This document shows, piece after piece, positions 1-6,985 of a DNA stretch of 17,233 nucleotides (within the stretch, counting starts at the first letter, position 1; each line of letters opens with the position of its first letter). The stretch spans positions 1 through 17,233 of the forward strand of contig SCUR01000588.1 of NCBI GenBank assembly GCA_004297235.1. The letters run 5' to 3'. The translations under genes were made by a program, and so were the position numbers. The notes under the pieces were generated by a model, which saw only the letters and a list, made by a program, of their open reading frames with translations, had not been told where the DNA came from and made no database searches. Source of the stretch: Candidatus Manganitrophaceae bacterium (GTDB lineage Bacteria; Nitrospirota; Nitrospiria; SBBL01; Manganitrophaceae).

Positions 1-661
1 CCAGCGAGACGGCTTGCTGACGTTTCCCCAGGTCATACAGCTTGACGGCATGGGTAAAGAGCTTTTTCTTCATGTCGAACGAGATCAGGTCCTTCTTGAC
101 GATCTCTTGGACGAACCGGTCGCTCAGGTCGTTGGCCCCCGAGAGGATATCGAGAACCTCTCTCCAGTACTTTTGATCGGCGAATTCGTCGGCGCGGAGC
201 TCCCAATAAATATGGCCCAACCGCGTGGTGGAAGAGGTCAGATAGAGCTGGTTCGGAACATAGACGTTGTGTGCGATCACATCGGCGGCGAGATGGGCGA
301 TATAGCCGCAGGCGAACGACTGCAACCGAGGATCGTCCGCCTGCTGGAGAAGCCGCCGGGCGGTCGACCAATTATGACAATGATCGGCGTGATACTTGGA
401 GCCTTTGCCGATGAAAATATCCGCGCTCACACAGCCGTATAAGAAGTCCCGCGGGAAGGCGCGCAGTATCTGAACGAAGGATCCGGTCAACCATTGGAGG
501 TTTTGCAAGAGGGTCGATCCATGCATCATGTGCATGCCCACCCCCCACGCATAGGCGTTCTTGGAGAGAAACAGAACGCCAAAGACCAACATCACCGGCA
601 CGATCCATCCCGTTCGCGGCCGATTTTCTTCCCTTCCGTTTATTTGTTTTTTGTGTCCCAT
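1..661 (-). CDS. Exported zinc-dependent phospholipase C-like protein (3' end outside window)
   Basis: The frame is open from an ATG at 661 to the window edge (220 codons), so the C-terminus is missing. Residues 1-38 form a signal peptide: a basic N-region, a hydrophobic core (IVPVMLVFGVLFL) and a cleavage site AYA before W39. In Bacillus-type phospholipase C the mature protein starts with a Trp whose amino group binds zinc, and the predicted cleavage gives exactly that. The remaining ligand pattern is also present: H47, D81, H96, H123-x3-D127-x3-H131 and H150-x3-E154. The family hydrolyses phospholipids outside the cytoplasm; the substrate here is unknown. It lies 41 bases downstream of the nucleotidyltransferase gene on the same strand and is probably co-transcribed. 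No strong Shine-Dalgarno precedes the ATG; the start is chosen because it gives a full signal peptide. The family call is firm, the function inferred. Confidence 0.85.
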   Translation of the reverse strand, partial: MGHKKQINGREENRPRTGWIVPVMLVFGVLFLSKNAYAWGVGMHMMHGSTLLQNLQWLTGSFVQILRAFPRDFLYGCVSADIFIGKGSKYHADHCHNWSTARRLLQQADDPRLQSFACGYIAHLAADVIAHNVYVPNQLYLTSSTTRLGHIYWELRADEFADQKYWREVLDILSGANDLSDRFVQEIVKKDLISFDMKKKLFTHAVKLYDLGKRQQAVSL

Positions 662-702
662 CTTCAGCGCCAAACTCCGCCAAGCTCCGATTGCCGAATT
701 CC

Positions 703-1689
703 TTAGCCGCATGCTTCCGTTCTCAACGGGCAGACGGTTCCTTTCCCGGGTTCATTATTAAATCGTGCAAGATGCTCACGCCAATCACGGAGACGCGCAG
801 AGAAGACGCGATAGCCGGCCTCGTCGTCGATATCGAGCGCAGCGCTGCCGATGGCGGTTTCGACCGCTTTAAAACGGGTTCCAAGGAAACGGCTGACTTC
901 CCTTTCCACGGCGGGAAGGGTGAGCGGGCGGCGAAACAAGGCAGAGAGTCGCGGCCGATCCATCTGCGCAAAGAAGACGGCCCCTTGAGCCATCAAGTAA
1001 AGCGCCAATCCCTTCCACCAGAGCGGTGTCTTCAAAATTTCAAACGCGATCCGGAACCGATTCCCAAGGTACTTCTGATAGCGATGGTCATACATTTTCT
1101 GAATGCTTCTCCCCGCCCGAAGGCGGAACGGCCGGGCCAGATGGAGATTGTTCAACCGGTAGGCCTTCTCCCGAAGGTAAATGTAGGCCATCTTAATCCC
1201 GGGCTGATCCGGCTGGGGGTAAAAAGGGGCGAGCGCTTCCTCCGAGGTGATGCCGAGGCAATAGTCAGATTGGTTCATATCCGATTTGGAAATGAACTCT
1301 CGAATTTCCGCGGGGGTGATCAGAGGAATATCGGCGGGCAGAAAGAGGCCGGGCGGATCACCGTGGTTCAGCGGGTCGGGGTTCATCCCCTCTTGATACC
1401 CCGGCAGGGAACGGGTGTAGATCGTCAGGATGTTCTCGATCAGACTATTCTTCTGTTCAAGGACCTCGATTTTCTTTAGAAAGAGGGTATGCGGAAGGGC
1501 CCGTTCAATTTCTTGCATTATTTTCTTTTGGGGACCGATCATGTAAACGCGATCGATTTCGGCCACTTCATCCAGGGCTTTCAAAACATGGATAAAGAGC
1601 GGATACCCTTCCAATTTGAGGAGGGCTTTGTTCGTCCCCAAAATCTGGTGGCTGGCACCCCGATCGCCCGCCAAGACAAACGCATTCAT
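703..1689 (-). CDS. MobA-like NTP transferase family protein
   Basis: 328 residues. The N-terminus (MNAFVLAGDRG, then K21 in NKALLKLEG) is the nucleotide-binding start of the MobA-like/GT-A nucleotidyltransferase fold, and LPAD120IPLITP carries the usual metal-binding aspartate. These enzymes transfer a nucleotide to a sugar phosphate, cofactor or similar acceptor in the cytoplasm. The usual LAGGxGxR loop reads LAGDRGASH here, so the substrate cannot be assigned from the motif. Residues after about 200 form an Arg-rich, helical extension including FRLRAGRSIQKMYDHRYQKYLGNRF, beyond a minimal MobA-type domain of about 200 residues. The ATG at 1689 follows a weak Shine-Dalgarno (GACGGTG); a good promoter lies at 1717-1745. 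It is first in a unit with the phospholipase C-like gene. The fold is confident, the reaction unknown. Confidence 0.75.
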   Translation of the reverse strand: MNAFVLAGDRGASHQILGTNKALLKLEGYPLFIHVLKALDEVAEIDRVYMIGPQKKIMQEIERALPHTLFLKKIEVLEQKNSLIENILTIYTRSLPGYQEGMNPDPLNHGDPPGLFLPADIPLITPAEIREFISKSDMNQSDYCLGITSEEALAPFYPQPDQPGIKMAYIYLREKAYRLNNLHLARPFRLRAGRSIQKMYDHRYQKYLGNRFRIAFEILKTPLWWKGLALYLMAQGAVFFAQMDRPRLSALFRRPLTLPAVEREVSRFLGTRFKAVETAIGSAALDIDDEAGYRVFSARLRDWREHLARFNNEPGKGTVCPLRTEACG

Positions 1690-1716
1690 GTCACACCGTC
1701 AAGCTCATTGAAAAGT

Positions 1717-1745
1717 ATCTTAACACAGTCCACTCTCTTTGTCGA
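1717..1745 (-). promoter_or_regulatory. Sigma-70-type promoter for the nucleotidyltransferase/phospholipase unit
   Basis: On the minus strand TCGACA (5 of 6 consensus, 1740-1745) and TAAGAT (4 of 6, 1717-1722) are separated by exactly 17 bases. Transcription would start near 1710, about 20 bases before the ATG at 1689. Identified by eye only. Confidence 0.5.
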
Positions 1746-1795
1746 TTTTGGCCGGTTTTCATCAAAATAAACACTTAAATTGATCCTTTTTACTG

Positions 1796-1804
1796 TGCTA
1801 AAAT
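1796..1804 (+). promoter_or_regulatory. Extended -10 promoter directly before the PLD gene
   Basis: TGCTAAAAT is an extended -10 element (TGn followed by TAAAAT). No good -35 hexamer lies 16-18 bases upstream, as is common for extended -10 promoters. Only six bases separate the -10 from the ATG at 1811, so the transcript would begin at or next to the start codon. Confidence 0.45.
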
Positions 1805-1810
1805 AAGGCC

Positions 1811-2956
1811 ATGCGGAAACTTCCCACCTTTTTAAAACAAAGACCTCCCGCCTGGATTCCCGGAAACCGGATCCGAATTTTAAAGAACGGCTCCGAGATC
1901 TTTCCGGAGATGCTCAATGCGATCAAAGCGGCGAAAGAAACGATCCACTTAGAGACCTACATTTTCCGGAGCGACCGGGTCGGACGGCGCTTTGCCGAAG
2001 CGCTCTCTGAAAAGGCCCGGATGGGGGTTTCCGTCAAAGTCATCTACGACTCCGTCGGCTCGCTGACCACCGATCCGGACCTGTTTCGCTCGATGGAAGA
2101 GGCCGGCGTCGCCCTCTTTGCGTATCATCCGATCGCTCCCTGGAAAGGGGGATGGAACTTGAAGCGGCGTGATCATCGGAAGATCTTGGTCGTGGATGGT
2201 CGGTGCGGCTTCGTCGGGGGAATCAATATCGGAGATGAATATGCCGATCTTTCGGAAGGGGGCGGCGGATGGCGCGATACGCACTTGAAGCTGGAAGGGC
2301 CGGCGATCCGAAAACTACAACAGATCTTTCTCTCGACCTGGGTTAAAAACAAAAAAAGAGAATTAAAATCCGATCCATCCTATTACCCCGAGGTTCCTTC
2401 GGCCGGAACACTGCGGGTCTCCATTGTCGCGGCGAACGGCCTTCGGGGTCGAAACCAGATCAAGAAGGCTTACTTACGGGCGGTTCGGCGAGCCAAAGAG
2501 AGAATCTTCCTGACTCATTCTTATTTCGTCCCGCCGCACTGGTTTCTCACCGCATTGAAGCGGGCCCGCCGAAGAGGGGTTGAGGTCTTTATCCTTCTTC
2601 CCAAGAGATCCGACGTCCGTATTATCGATTACGCCACCCGCGCCCTTTATTCCCGGCTGCTCAAATGGGGGGTCCGCATTTTCGAATGGGAGGGACCTGT
2701 CCTCCATGCAAAAACGGCCGTCGTCGACGGCCGATGGGGCACCATCGGATCGTCGAATATGGATCACTTCAGCCTTCAGTATAATCTCGAGGTGAATGTC
2801 GTGGCGCTCGGATCCAGCTTCGGCGCCGAAATGGAACGGATGTTCTGGGAGGATTTGAAGCAGTCTCGAGAAGTGCTTGCTCCGGAGTGGACCCGCCGAA
2901 ACTGGATCCAGCGTCTCCTGGAGAACACGTTTTATTATTTGGTGGGGTGGATCTGA
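1811..2956 (+). CDS. Phospholipase D family protein, cardiolipin synthase (ClsB-like)
   Basis: 381 residues with two complete PLD catalytic motifs: H122-R-K124-x4-D129 followed by GFVGGINIGDEY, and H299-A-K301-x4-D306 followed by GTIGSSNMD. This arrangement is that of bacterial cardiolipin synthases, which transfer a phosphatidyl group between phospholipids at the inner membrane. There is no N-terminal transmembrane segment, so it resembles the short ClsB type rather than ClsA. The C-terminus ends in a short hydrophobic stretch (NTFYYLVGWI), and the protein is rich in Arg and Lys, consistent with peripheral membrane binding. There is no clear Shine-Dalgarno before the ATG; a -10 element lies only six bases upstream (leaderless candidate). 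The neighbouring unit on the other strand encodes a phospholipase C-like protein, so phospholipid metabolism may be a local theme. Another PLD transferase activity cannot be excluded. Confidence 0.9.
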   Translation: MRKLPTFLKQRPPAWIPGNRIRILKNGSEIFPEMLNAIKAAKETIHLETYIFRSDRVGRRFAEALSEKARMGVSVKVIYDSVGSLTTDPDLFRSMEEAGVALFAYHPIAPWKGGWNLKRRDHRKILVVDGRCGFVGGINIGDEYADLSEGGGGWRDTHLKLEGPAIRKLQQIFLSTWVKNKKRELKSDPSYYPEVPSAGTLRVSIVAANGLRGRNQIKKAYLRAVRRAKERIFLTHSYFVPPHWFLTALKRARRRGVEVFILLPKRSDVRIIDYATRALYSRLLKWGVRIFEWEGPVLHAKTAVVDGRWGTIGSSNMDHFSLQYNLEVNVVALGSSFGAEMERMFWEDLKQSREVLAPEWTRRNWIQRLLENTFYYLVGWI

Positions 2957-3002
2957 TCGAGTGCCGTTGCGGAATTCGAAGTGCGGAGTGAAACCCGGGC
3001 GA

Positions 3003-4268
3003 TTATCCTTTTTTAATCTCCGACGCCAAGATGATCGCTTCGGCGATCTCGCGCATCGTCTTTCGCGTGTTCATGCTTTGACGTTGGATGAGACGGAAGG
3101 CTTCCTCTTCGGTGATCTTCCCCTGCCGCATTAAGATCCCCTTCGCCCGTTCCACCGCCTTGCGGGTTTCAAGCGCTTCCTGCATCGCGGAGGACTGCTG
3201 CATCAACGTGGTGTTCTCGATGGCGACCGCCGCCTGGTTCGCCACCGTTTGGAGGATGTTGACCTCCTCGGGGGTAAAGTGGTGCTCCTTGGAGGTGTAG
3301 CTGTTGATCACGCCGATGATGCGATCCTTGATCATCATCGGAACGGAGAGAAGCGAGAAGAGCCCTTCCCGTTTTGCCAAGTCGGGGAAACGAAAGTGGG
3401 GATCTCGCGTCACATCGAGAATCGTCAGCGGACGGCGCTCCTTGACGACCCGCCCGGAAATGCTCTCCCCCACCTTTACGTTGGCTTTCTGCCGATATTC
3501 GTCGCTGAGACTCTGCGTCGCAACGATCTTCAACTCCCCTTTCTGCTCGTCGAGGAGCATGATCGAGCAGATTTTCGAATTCATCATCCCGGCGGTCATC
3601 GTCACAATCAAATTGAGCATCTCTTCGAGATAACGGTTCGAAGTGATCATCGTGCTCATCCGGGAGAGGGTATCGATCTGCATCGCTTTCCTTTTCATCT
3701 CTTGATAGAGCCGGGCGTTTTCGATGGCGTTGCCGACCTGGTGACCGATCGTCGTCAGGAGGGCGATCTCCCCTTCCGTATGGTAGTGCGGTTTTTTGTG
3801 CTGAATATTGATGACGCCGATGATTCCCCCTTTGCCGGTCACCGGGACCGAGAGGAAAGCGTGATAGCGGTCTTCCGGAAGATTGTGGAAGAGCGCAAAG
3901 CGCGGATCCTCCGATGCATCTTTCGGGATGGCGACCATCTTCTTTTCTTTCGCCACCCAGCCGGTGATTCCCTCCCCCAGCTCCAAACGAATTCGGCCGA
4001 TCAATTTCGGATGAGGATTCTTCGACGCGCGGAGGATCAACTCCTTCTGAGAATCGTCGAGAAGATAAAGCAGACAGGCGTCGGCTTGGGTGATCTCCAC
4101 CACCATTCCGACAATCTCCTTCAGGACGGCTTCGAGATCCAGGTTGGAGCTGATCTGCTCGGTGATCCGGTGGAGGACCTCCAGCTCTCGGGTTTTTTGA
4201 AGCAAAGCGTCTTTGGAAGCGTTCTTTTTCGTCGGAGCGGTTTTCTGATTCTGAGTGCGTGTCGGCAT
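3003..4268 (-). CDS. GAF-GAF-ANTAR sensor/antiterminator protein
   Basis: 421 residues. After a Lys-rich N-terminus and a short helix come two GAF sensor domains, about residues 30-190 (core GEGITGWVAKEKK, SVPVTGKGGIIGVINIQHK) and 200-355 (VGESISGRVVKERRPL, SVPMMIKDRIIGVINSYT). Residues about 366-418 form an ANTAR domain, with the typical A-x2-RAKGILM-x-x-G helix followed by EEEAFRLIQRQSMNTRKTMREIAEAI. ANTAR domains bind paired hexaloop hairpins in nascent mRNA and prevent transcription termination; GAF domains would gate this by ligand or redox state. It has no receiver domain and no adjacent kinase, so it probably senses directly. The ATG has a Shine-Dalgarno (GAGG, seven bases upstream) and its own promoter. 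It converges with the PLD gene, 46 bases apart. The RNA target is not visible here. Confidence 0.9.
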   Translation of the reverse strand: MPTRTQNQKTAPTKKNASKDALLQKTRELEVLHRITEQISSNLDLEAVLKEIVGMVVEITQADACLLYLLDDSQKELILRASKNPHPKLIGRIRLELGEGITGWVAKEKKMVAIPKDASEDPRFALFHNLPEDRYHAFLSVPVTGKGGIIGVINIQHKKPHYHTEGEIALLTTIGHQVGNAIENARLYQEMKRKAMQIDTLSRMSTMITSNRYLEEMLNLIVTMTAGMMNSKICSIMLLDEQKGELKIVATQSLSDEYRQKANVKVGESISGRVVKERRPLTILDVTRDPHFRFPDLAKREGLFSLLSVPMMIKDRIIGVINSYTSKEHHFTPEEVNILQTVANQAAVAIENTTLMQQSSAMQEALETRKAVERAKGILMRQGKITEEEAFRLIQRQSMNTRKTMREIAEAIILASEIKKG

Positions 4269-4301
4269 TCGATTTCCTCTTTCGATCTGAATAAGTCGGA
4301 C

Positions 4302-4331
4302 ACTATATCATATTTGAGGCAAAAACGGCAA
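4302..4331 (-). promoter_or_regulatory. Promoter for the GAF-GAF-ANTAR gene
   Basis: On the minus strand TTGCCG (4326-4331) and TATAGT (4302-4307) are separated by 18 bases, about 34 bases before the ATG at 4268. The sequence around the -10 is locally AT-rich, in contrast to its GC-rich surroundings. Confidence 0.45.
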
Positions 4332-4459
4332 TAAAGAAAGAGCGTTCCGCCGGTCGGGAGCGGAAGAGCGGATGGGTATTTGGGTCGGAAAAGACGTTCG
4401 GCTGAGAGCGCCTTGGATGCCGGAGGCCGTCGGCTTGTCGGGTCGGCGGGGATCGACCT

Positions 4460-5347
4460 TCAACGGCTTCCGTCCCCTTTTAGAGGGTCGAGTCCATACA
4501 ACTTGATGAGCGCCGCGTAGTCCTCCTCGTTCAGGCCCCGCTTTTGCGCTTCTGTGAACCGCTCATCGAGGAGCTGCATGATCGGCGCCTCCAACTTCAT
4601 CCCCGCCGCCTCTTCGACCGCGAGATGAACATCCTTGGCCATATGTTTCAGCGAGAAGAGCGGCTCGAAATCCCGCTTCAGGATCGCGTCTCCTTTCAAG
4701 CGAAGGAGCGGAGAAGAAAGCGCCCCGGAAGCGAGCACCTCCATGATTCCCTCTTCCGACAGACCGCCGCGCCGGCCGAGCACGAATCCCTCGAAGAAAG
4801 CGGCCATCGCGCCGGCCATGGAAAGGTTGTTGACCAGTTTCATCAACGAGCCGGCTCCGACCGGTCCCATGTGGACGATTTTCTTCGACATCGGTTGAAG
4901 AACCGGCCGAAGCCGCTGCAGGGTTGCGGCTTCGCCGCCGACCATGAGGAGCAATTCCCCCGCCGCCGCGGCGGGCTTGCTCCCGGTGACCGGGGCGTCG
5001 AGAAAGGCGACCCCCCTTCGGGCGGCGGCCTCCCCCAGTTTCCGTGAGGTGGCGGGGGAAACGGTCGTCATATCAATATAGGCCGCCCCCGGCTTCAACC
5101 CTTCGATCAGCCCTTCCCTTCCGAGTGCGACCGCCTCGACCGAGGCCGGATCGGCCAGCATGGTGAGGGCGACGTCCGCCCCGGCCGCCGCTTCCTTCGG
5201 AGAGGCGGCCTCTTTCGCCCCTAATCGTTTCAATCCCTCGGCCTTGCCGGCGGTCCGGTTCCAAACCGTCACCTCCTCACCGGCTCGAATGAGACGCTCG
5301 CTCATCCGGCTCCCCATGATCCCTAATCCTAAAAATGCAATTTTCAT
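4460..5347 (-). CDS. NAD(P)-dependent beta-hydroxyacid dehydrogenase family oxidoreductase
   Basis: 295 residues from the ATG at 5347. The frame is open further upstream, but this ATG has a strong Shine-Dalgarno (GGGAGG, five bases away) and starts directly at the Rossmann fold. The motifs are GLGIMG at 7-12 for the dinucleotide, WNRT at 29-32 (the NR pair usually signals NADPH), DAPVTGS at 117-123 for substrate binding, and catalytic K170 in GSLMKLVNN. The family includes 3-hydroxyisobutyrate dehydrogenase, tartronate semialdehyde reductase and the plant-type glyoxylate/succinic semialdehyde reductases; size and motifs fit the last group best, but the substrate is inferred. It acts in the cytoplasm, probably reducing small aldehyde acids. 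It is divergent from a zinc alcohol dehydrogenase gene, with 218 bases between start codons. Confidence 0.85.
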   Translation of the reverse strand: MKIAFLGLGIMGSRMSERLIRAGEEVTVWNRTAGKAEGLKRLGAKEAASPKEAAAGADVALTMLADPASVEAVALGREGLIEGLKPGAAYIDMTTVSPATSRKLGEAAARRGVAFLDAPVTGSKPAAAAGELLLMVGGEAATLQRLRPVLQPMSKKIVHMGPVGAGSLMKLVNNLSMAGAMAAFFEGFVLGRRGGLSEEGIMEVLASGALSSPLLRLKGDAILKRDFEPLFSLKHMAKDVHLAVEEAAGMKLEAPIMQLLDERFTEAQKRGLNEEDYAALIKLYGLDPLKGDGSR

Positions 5348-5368
5348 CCTCGCCTCCCGGTTCATCCA

Positions 5369-5398
5369 TCTATACCAGATCGAAAAACGGTTTGACAA
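5369..5398 (-). promoter_or_regulatory. Promoter for the beta-hydroxyacid dehydrogenase gene
   Basis: On the minus strand TTGTCA (5393-5398, 5 of 6) and TATAGA (5369-5374, 4 of 6) are 18 bases apart. The -10 ends about 21 bases before the ATG at 5347, giving a short leader that contains the Shine-Dalgarno. Confidence 0.5.
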
Positions 5399-5459
5399 CG
5401 TCTATCTTGTCGATGCGGAAGCGGCTTCTTACTCGATCGGATTAATCTTATCAGGAAAA

Positions 5460-5488
5460 TAGACAGCGTCTGAACGAAAAGCTATTCT
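5460..5488 (+). promoter_or_regulatory. Promoter for the zinc alcohol dehydrogenase gene
   Basis: TAGACA (5460-5465, 5 of 6) and TATTCT (5483-5488, 4 of 6) are separated by 17 bases. Transcription would start near 5495, leaving a leader of about 70 bases before the ATG at 5566. It is divergent from the promoter at 5369-5398. Confidence 0.45.
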
Positions 5489-5565
5489 TTCGATGAAGTC
5501 ATCGTCGGGCGCTTTATCCGATTCGGGCGGCCCGGTCCAACGATCTCATCGAGAAGGAGGCTTTT

Positions 5566-6789
5566 ATGAAAGCAGTGGTTTTTCATGGTGTCGGCGATAT
5601 CCGATACGAAGAGGCGCCGGACCCGCGAATAGAGAATCCAAAAGATGCCGTCGTCCGAATCATCGCAAGCGCCATCTGCGGAACCGATCTCCATATGATC
5701 CGCGGCACGATGCCGGGGATGAAGCCGGGGACGATCCTGGGGCATGAAGGGGTCGGGATCATTGAAGCGCTGGGGCCCGACGTCCGCAACTTCAACATCG
5801 GAGATCGGGTGATCATCCCTTCCACGATCTCCTGCGGCTACTGCTCCTATTGCCGCGAGGGATACACCTCGCAGTGCGATCACGCCAACCCGAACGGCCC
5901 GCTGGCGGGGACGGCTTTCTTCGGCGGCCCGGCGCAGACCGGGCCGATCCATGGGCTTCAGGCGGAGCGGGCCCGCGTTCCGTTTGCCAATTCGACGCTG
6001 GTTCTCGCTCCGGAGGGACTGACCGACGATGAGGCGATTTTGCTTTCGGATATTTTTCCGACCGGCTACTTCGGCGCCCGGCTGGCCGAGATCGCACCGG
6101 GGAAAACCGTCGCCGTCTTCGGCTGCGGCCCGGTCGGACAGTTCGCCATCGCCAGCGCCAAGCTGATGGACGCCGGTCTCGTCTTCGCCGTCGATACCAT
6201 CCCTTCCCGCCTGAAAATGGCGCGCGCGCAGGGGGCGATTCCGATCGATTACAATCAGGAAGATCCGGTCGAGGCGATTCATCGGCTGACCGGCGGCATC
6301 GGGGTCGATCGGGCGATCGATGCCGTCGGCGTCGACGCGTCTCAGCCGAATCAGGGGCCGGCGTATGAGCCATTCAAGAAGATGGATCAAAAGTTCCGGC
6401 AGGAGATCCAAGAGATCGCCCCGCAGACCCATCCACAGGGAGACAACTGGCATCCCGGAGACGCTCCTTCGATCGTTTCGACCTGGGCGGTGAATGCCCT
6501 GGCGAAAGCGGGAACCCTTTCGGTGATCGGAGTTTATCCGGAGACCGATCGCTTCTTCCCGATCGGGAAAGCGATGAACAAGAATTTGTCGCTGAACATG
6601 GGAAATTGCAACCATCGAAAATATATCCCGATGCTGATCGACATGATCCTGACCGGCGTGATCGACCCGACCGAAGTTCTGACGCAGCATGAATCGTTCG
6701 ATTCGGTGATCGATGCCTACAAAGCGTTCGATAAGCGGGAGCCGGGCTGGATCAAAGTAAAGCTGGAGCCGGCGGAGGTCCTCTCGTAA
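5566..6789 (+). CDS. Zinc-dependent alcohol dehydrogenase (formaldehyde-dehydrogenase-like MDR)
   Basis: 407 residues, a medium-chain dehydrogenase/reductase. The catalytic zinc site is C38 in ICGTD and H60-E61 in GHEGVG; the structural zinc site is C90, C93, C96 and C104. The cofactor loop GCGPVG is at 186-191, and D210 after the second strand favours NAD over NADP. Residues about 260-310 form a long insert (VGVDASQPNQGPAYEPF and onward) like that of glutathione-independent formaldehyde dehydrogenases and related threonine-dehydrogenase-like enzymes, which are longer than typical ADHs of about 350 residues. It probably oxidises a small alcohol or aldehyde hydrate in the cytoplasm; the true substrate is not evident. 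The ATG follows a near-perfect Shine-Dalgarno (AAGGAGG, five bases away). It is divergently paired with a beta-hydroxyacid dehydrogenase. Confidence 0.9.
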   Translation: MKAVVFHGVGDIRYEEAPDPRIENPKDAVVRIIASAICGTDLHMIRGTMPGMKPGTILGHEGVGIIEALGPDVRNFNIGDRVIIPSTISCGYCSYCREGYTSQCDHANPNGPLAGTAFFGGPAQTGPIHGLQAERARVPFANSTLVLAPEGLTDDEAILLSDIFPTGYFGARLAEIAPGKTVAVFGCGPVGQFAIASAKLMDAGLVFAVDTIPSRLKMARAQGAIPIDYNQEDPVEAIHRLTGGIGVDRAIDAVGVDASQPNQGPAYEPFKKMDQKFRQEIQEIAPQTHPQGDNWHPGDAPSIVSTWAVNALAKAGTLSVIGVYPETDRFFPIGKAMNKNLSLNMGNCNHRKYIPMLIDMILTGVIDPTEVLTQHESFDSVIDAYKAFDKREPGWIKVKLEPAEVLS

Positions 6790-6835
6790 GTGCGGAGTTT
6801 GGAACGCGGATGGCGGAGTGAAAGAAAGGAAAACA

Positions 6836-6881
6836 AGCCGTCAGCCGTTAGCTTGAAGGGTTGATTTTTAGGCTGACGGCT
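6836..6881. repeat. 11-bp perfect inverted repeat after the alcohol dehydrogenase gene
   Basis: AGCCGTCAGCC (6836-6846) and its exact complement GGCTGACGGCT (6871-6881) enclose a 24-base loop. The right arm continues into a degenerate copy of the same motif (GATCGCTGACCGCT) followed by a pyrimidine tract. It could act as a weak terminator for the upstream gene, but the loop is long and there is no clean U-run, so an intergenic repeat family is equally likely. The rest of 6790-6985 holds the promoter of the next gene. Confidence 0.5.
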
Positions 6882-6936
6882 GATCGCTGACCGCTTTCTT
6901 TCCTACCTTCGCAATCCGCTGTGAACGCCTGTCTCC

Positions 6937-6966
6937 TTGCTTCGAGGGGATTCGTCCCGTTAAAAT
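6937..6966 (+). promoter_or_regulatory. Possible promoter for the small membrane protein gene
   Basis: TTGCTT (6937-6942, 3 of 6) and TAAAAT (6961-6966, 5 of 6) are 18 bases apart, 20 bases before the GTG start at 6986. The -10 is good and the -35 weak. Confidence 0.35.
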
Positions 6967-6985
6967 AGAATCAAGGAGAAGTGAA

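Noticed and set aside
2715..2733. 19-base palindrome CGGCCGTCG-T-CGACGGCCG in the PLD gene
   Set aside because: It falls on the second HKD motif (AVVDGRW) and is explained by GTC-GTC-GAC-GGC codon choice; short enough for chance in GC-rich DNA.
5482..6690. A 402-codon minus-strand frame opposite the zinc alcohol dehydrogenase
   Set aside because: The plus-strand frame has complete zinc and cofactor motifs; the opposite frame shows none.
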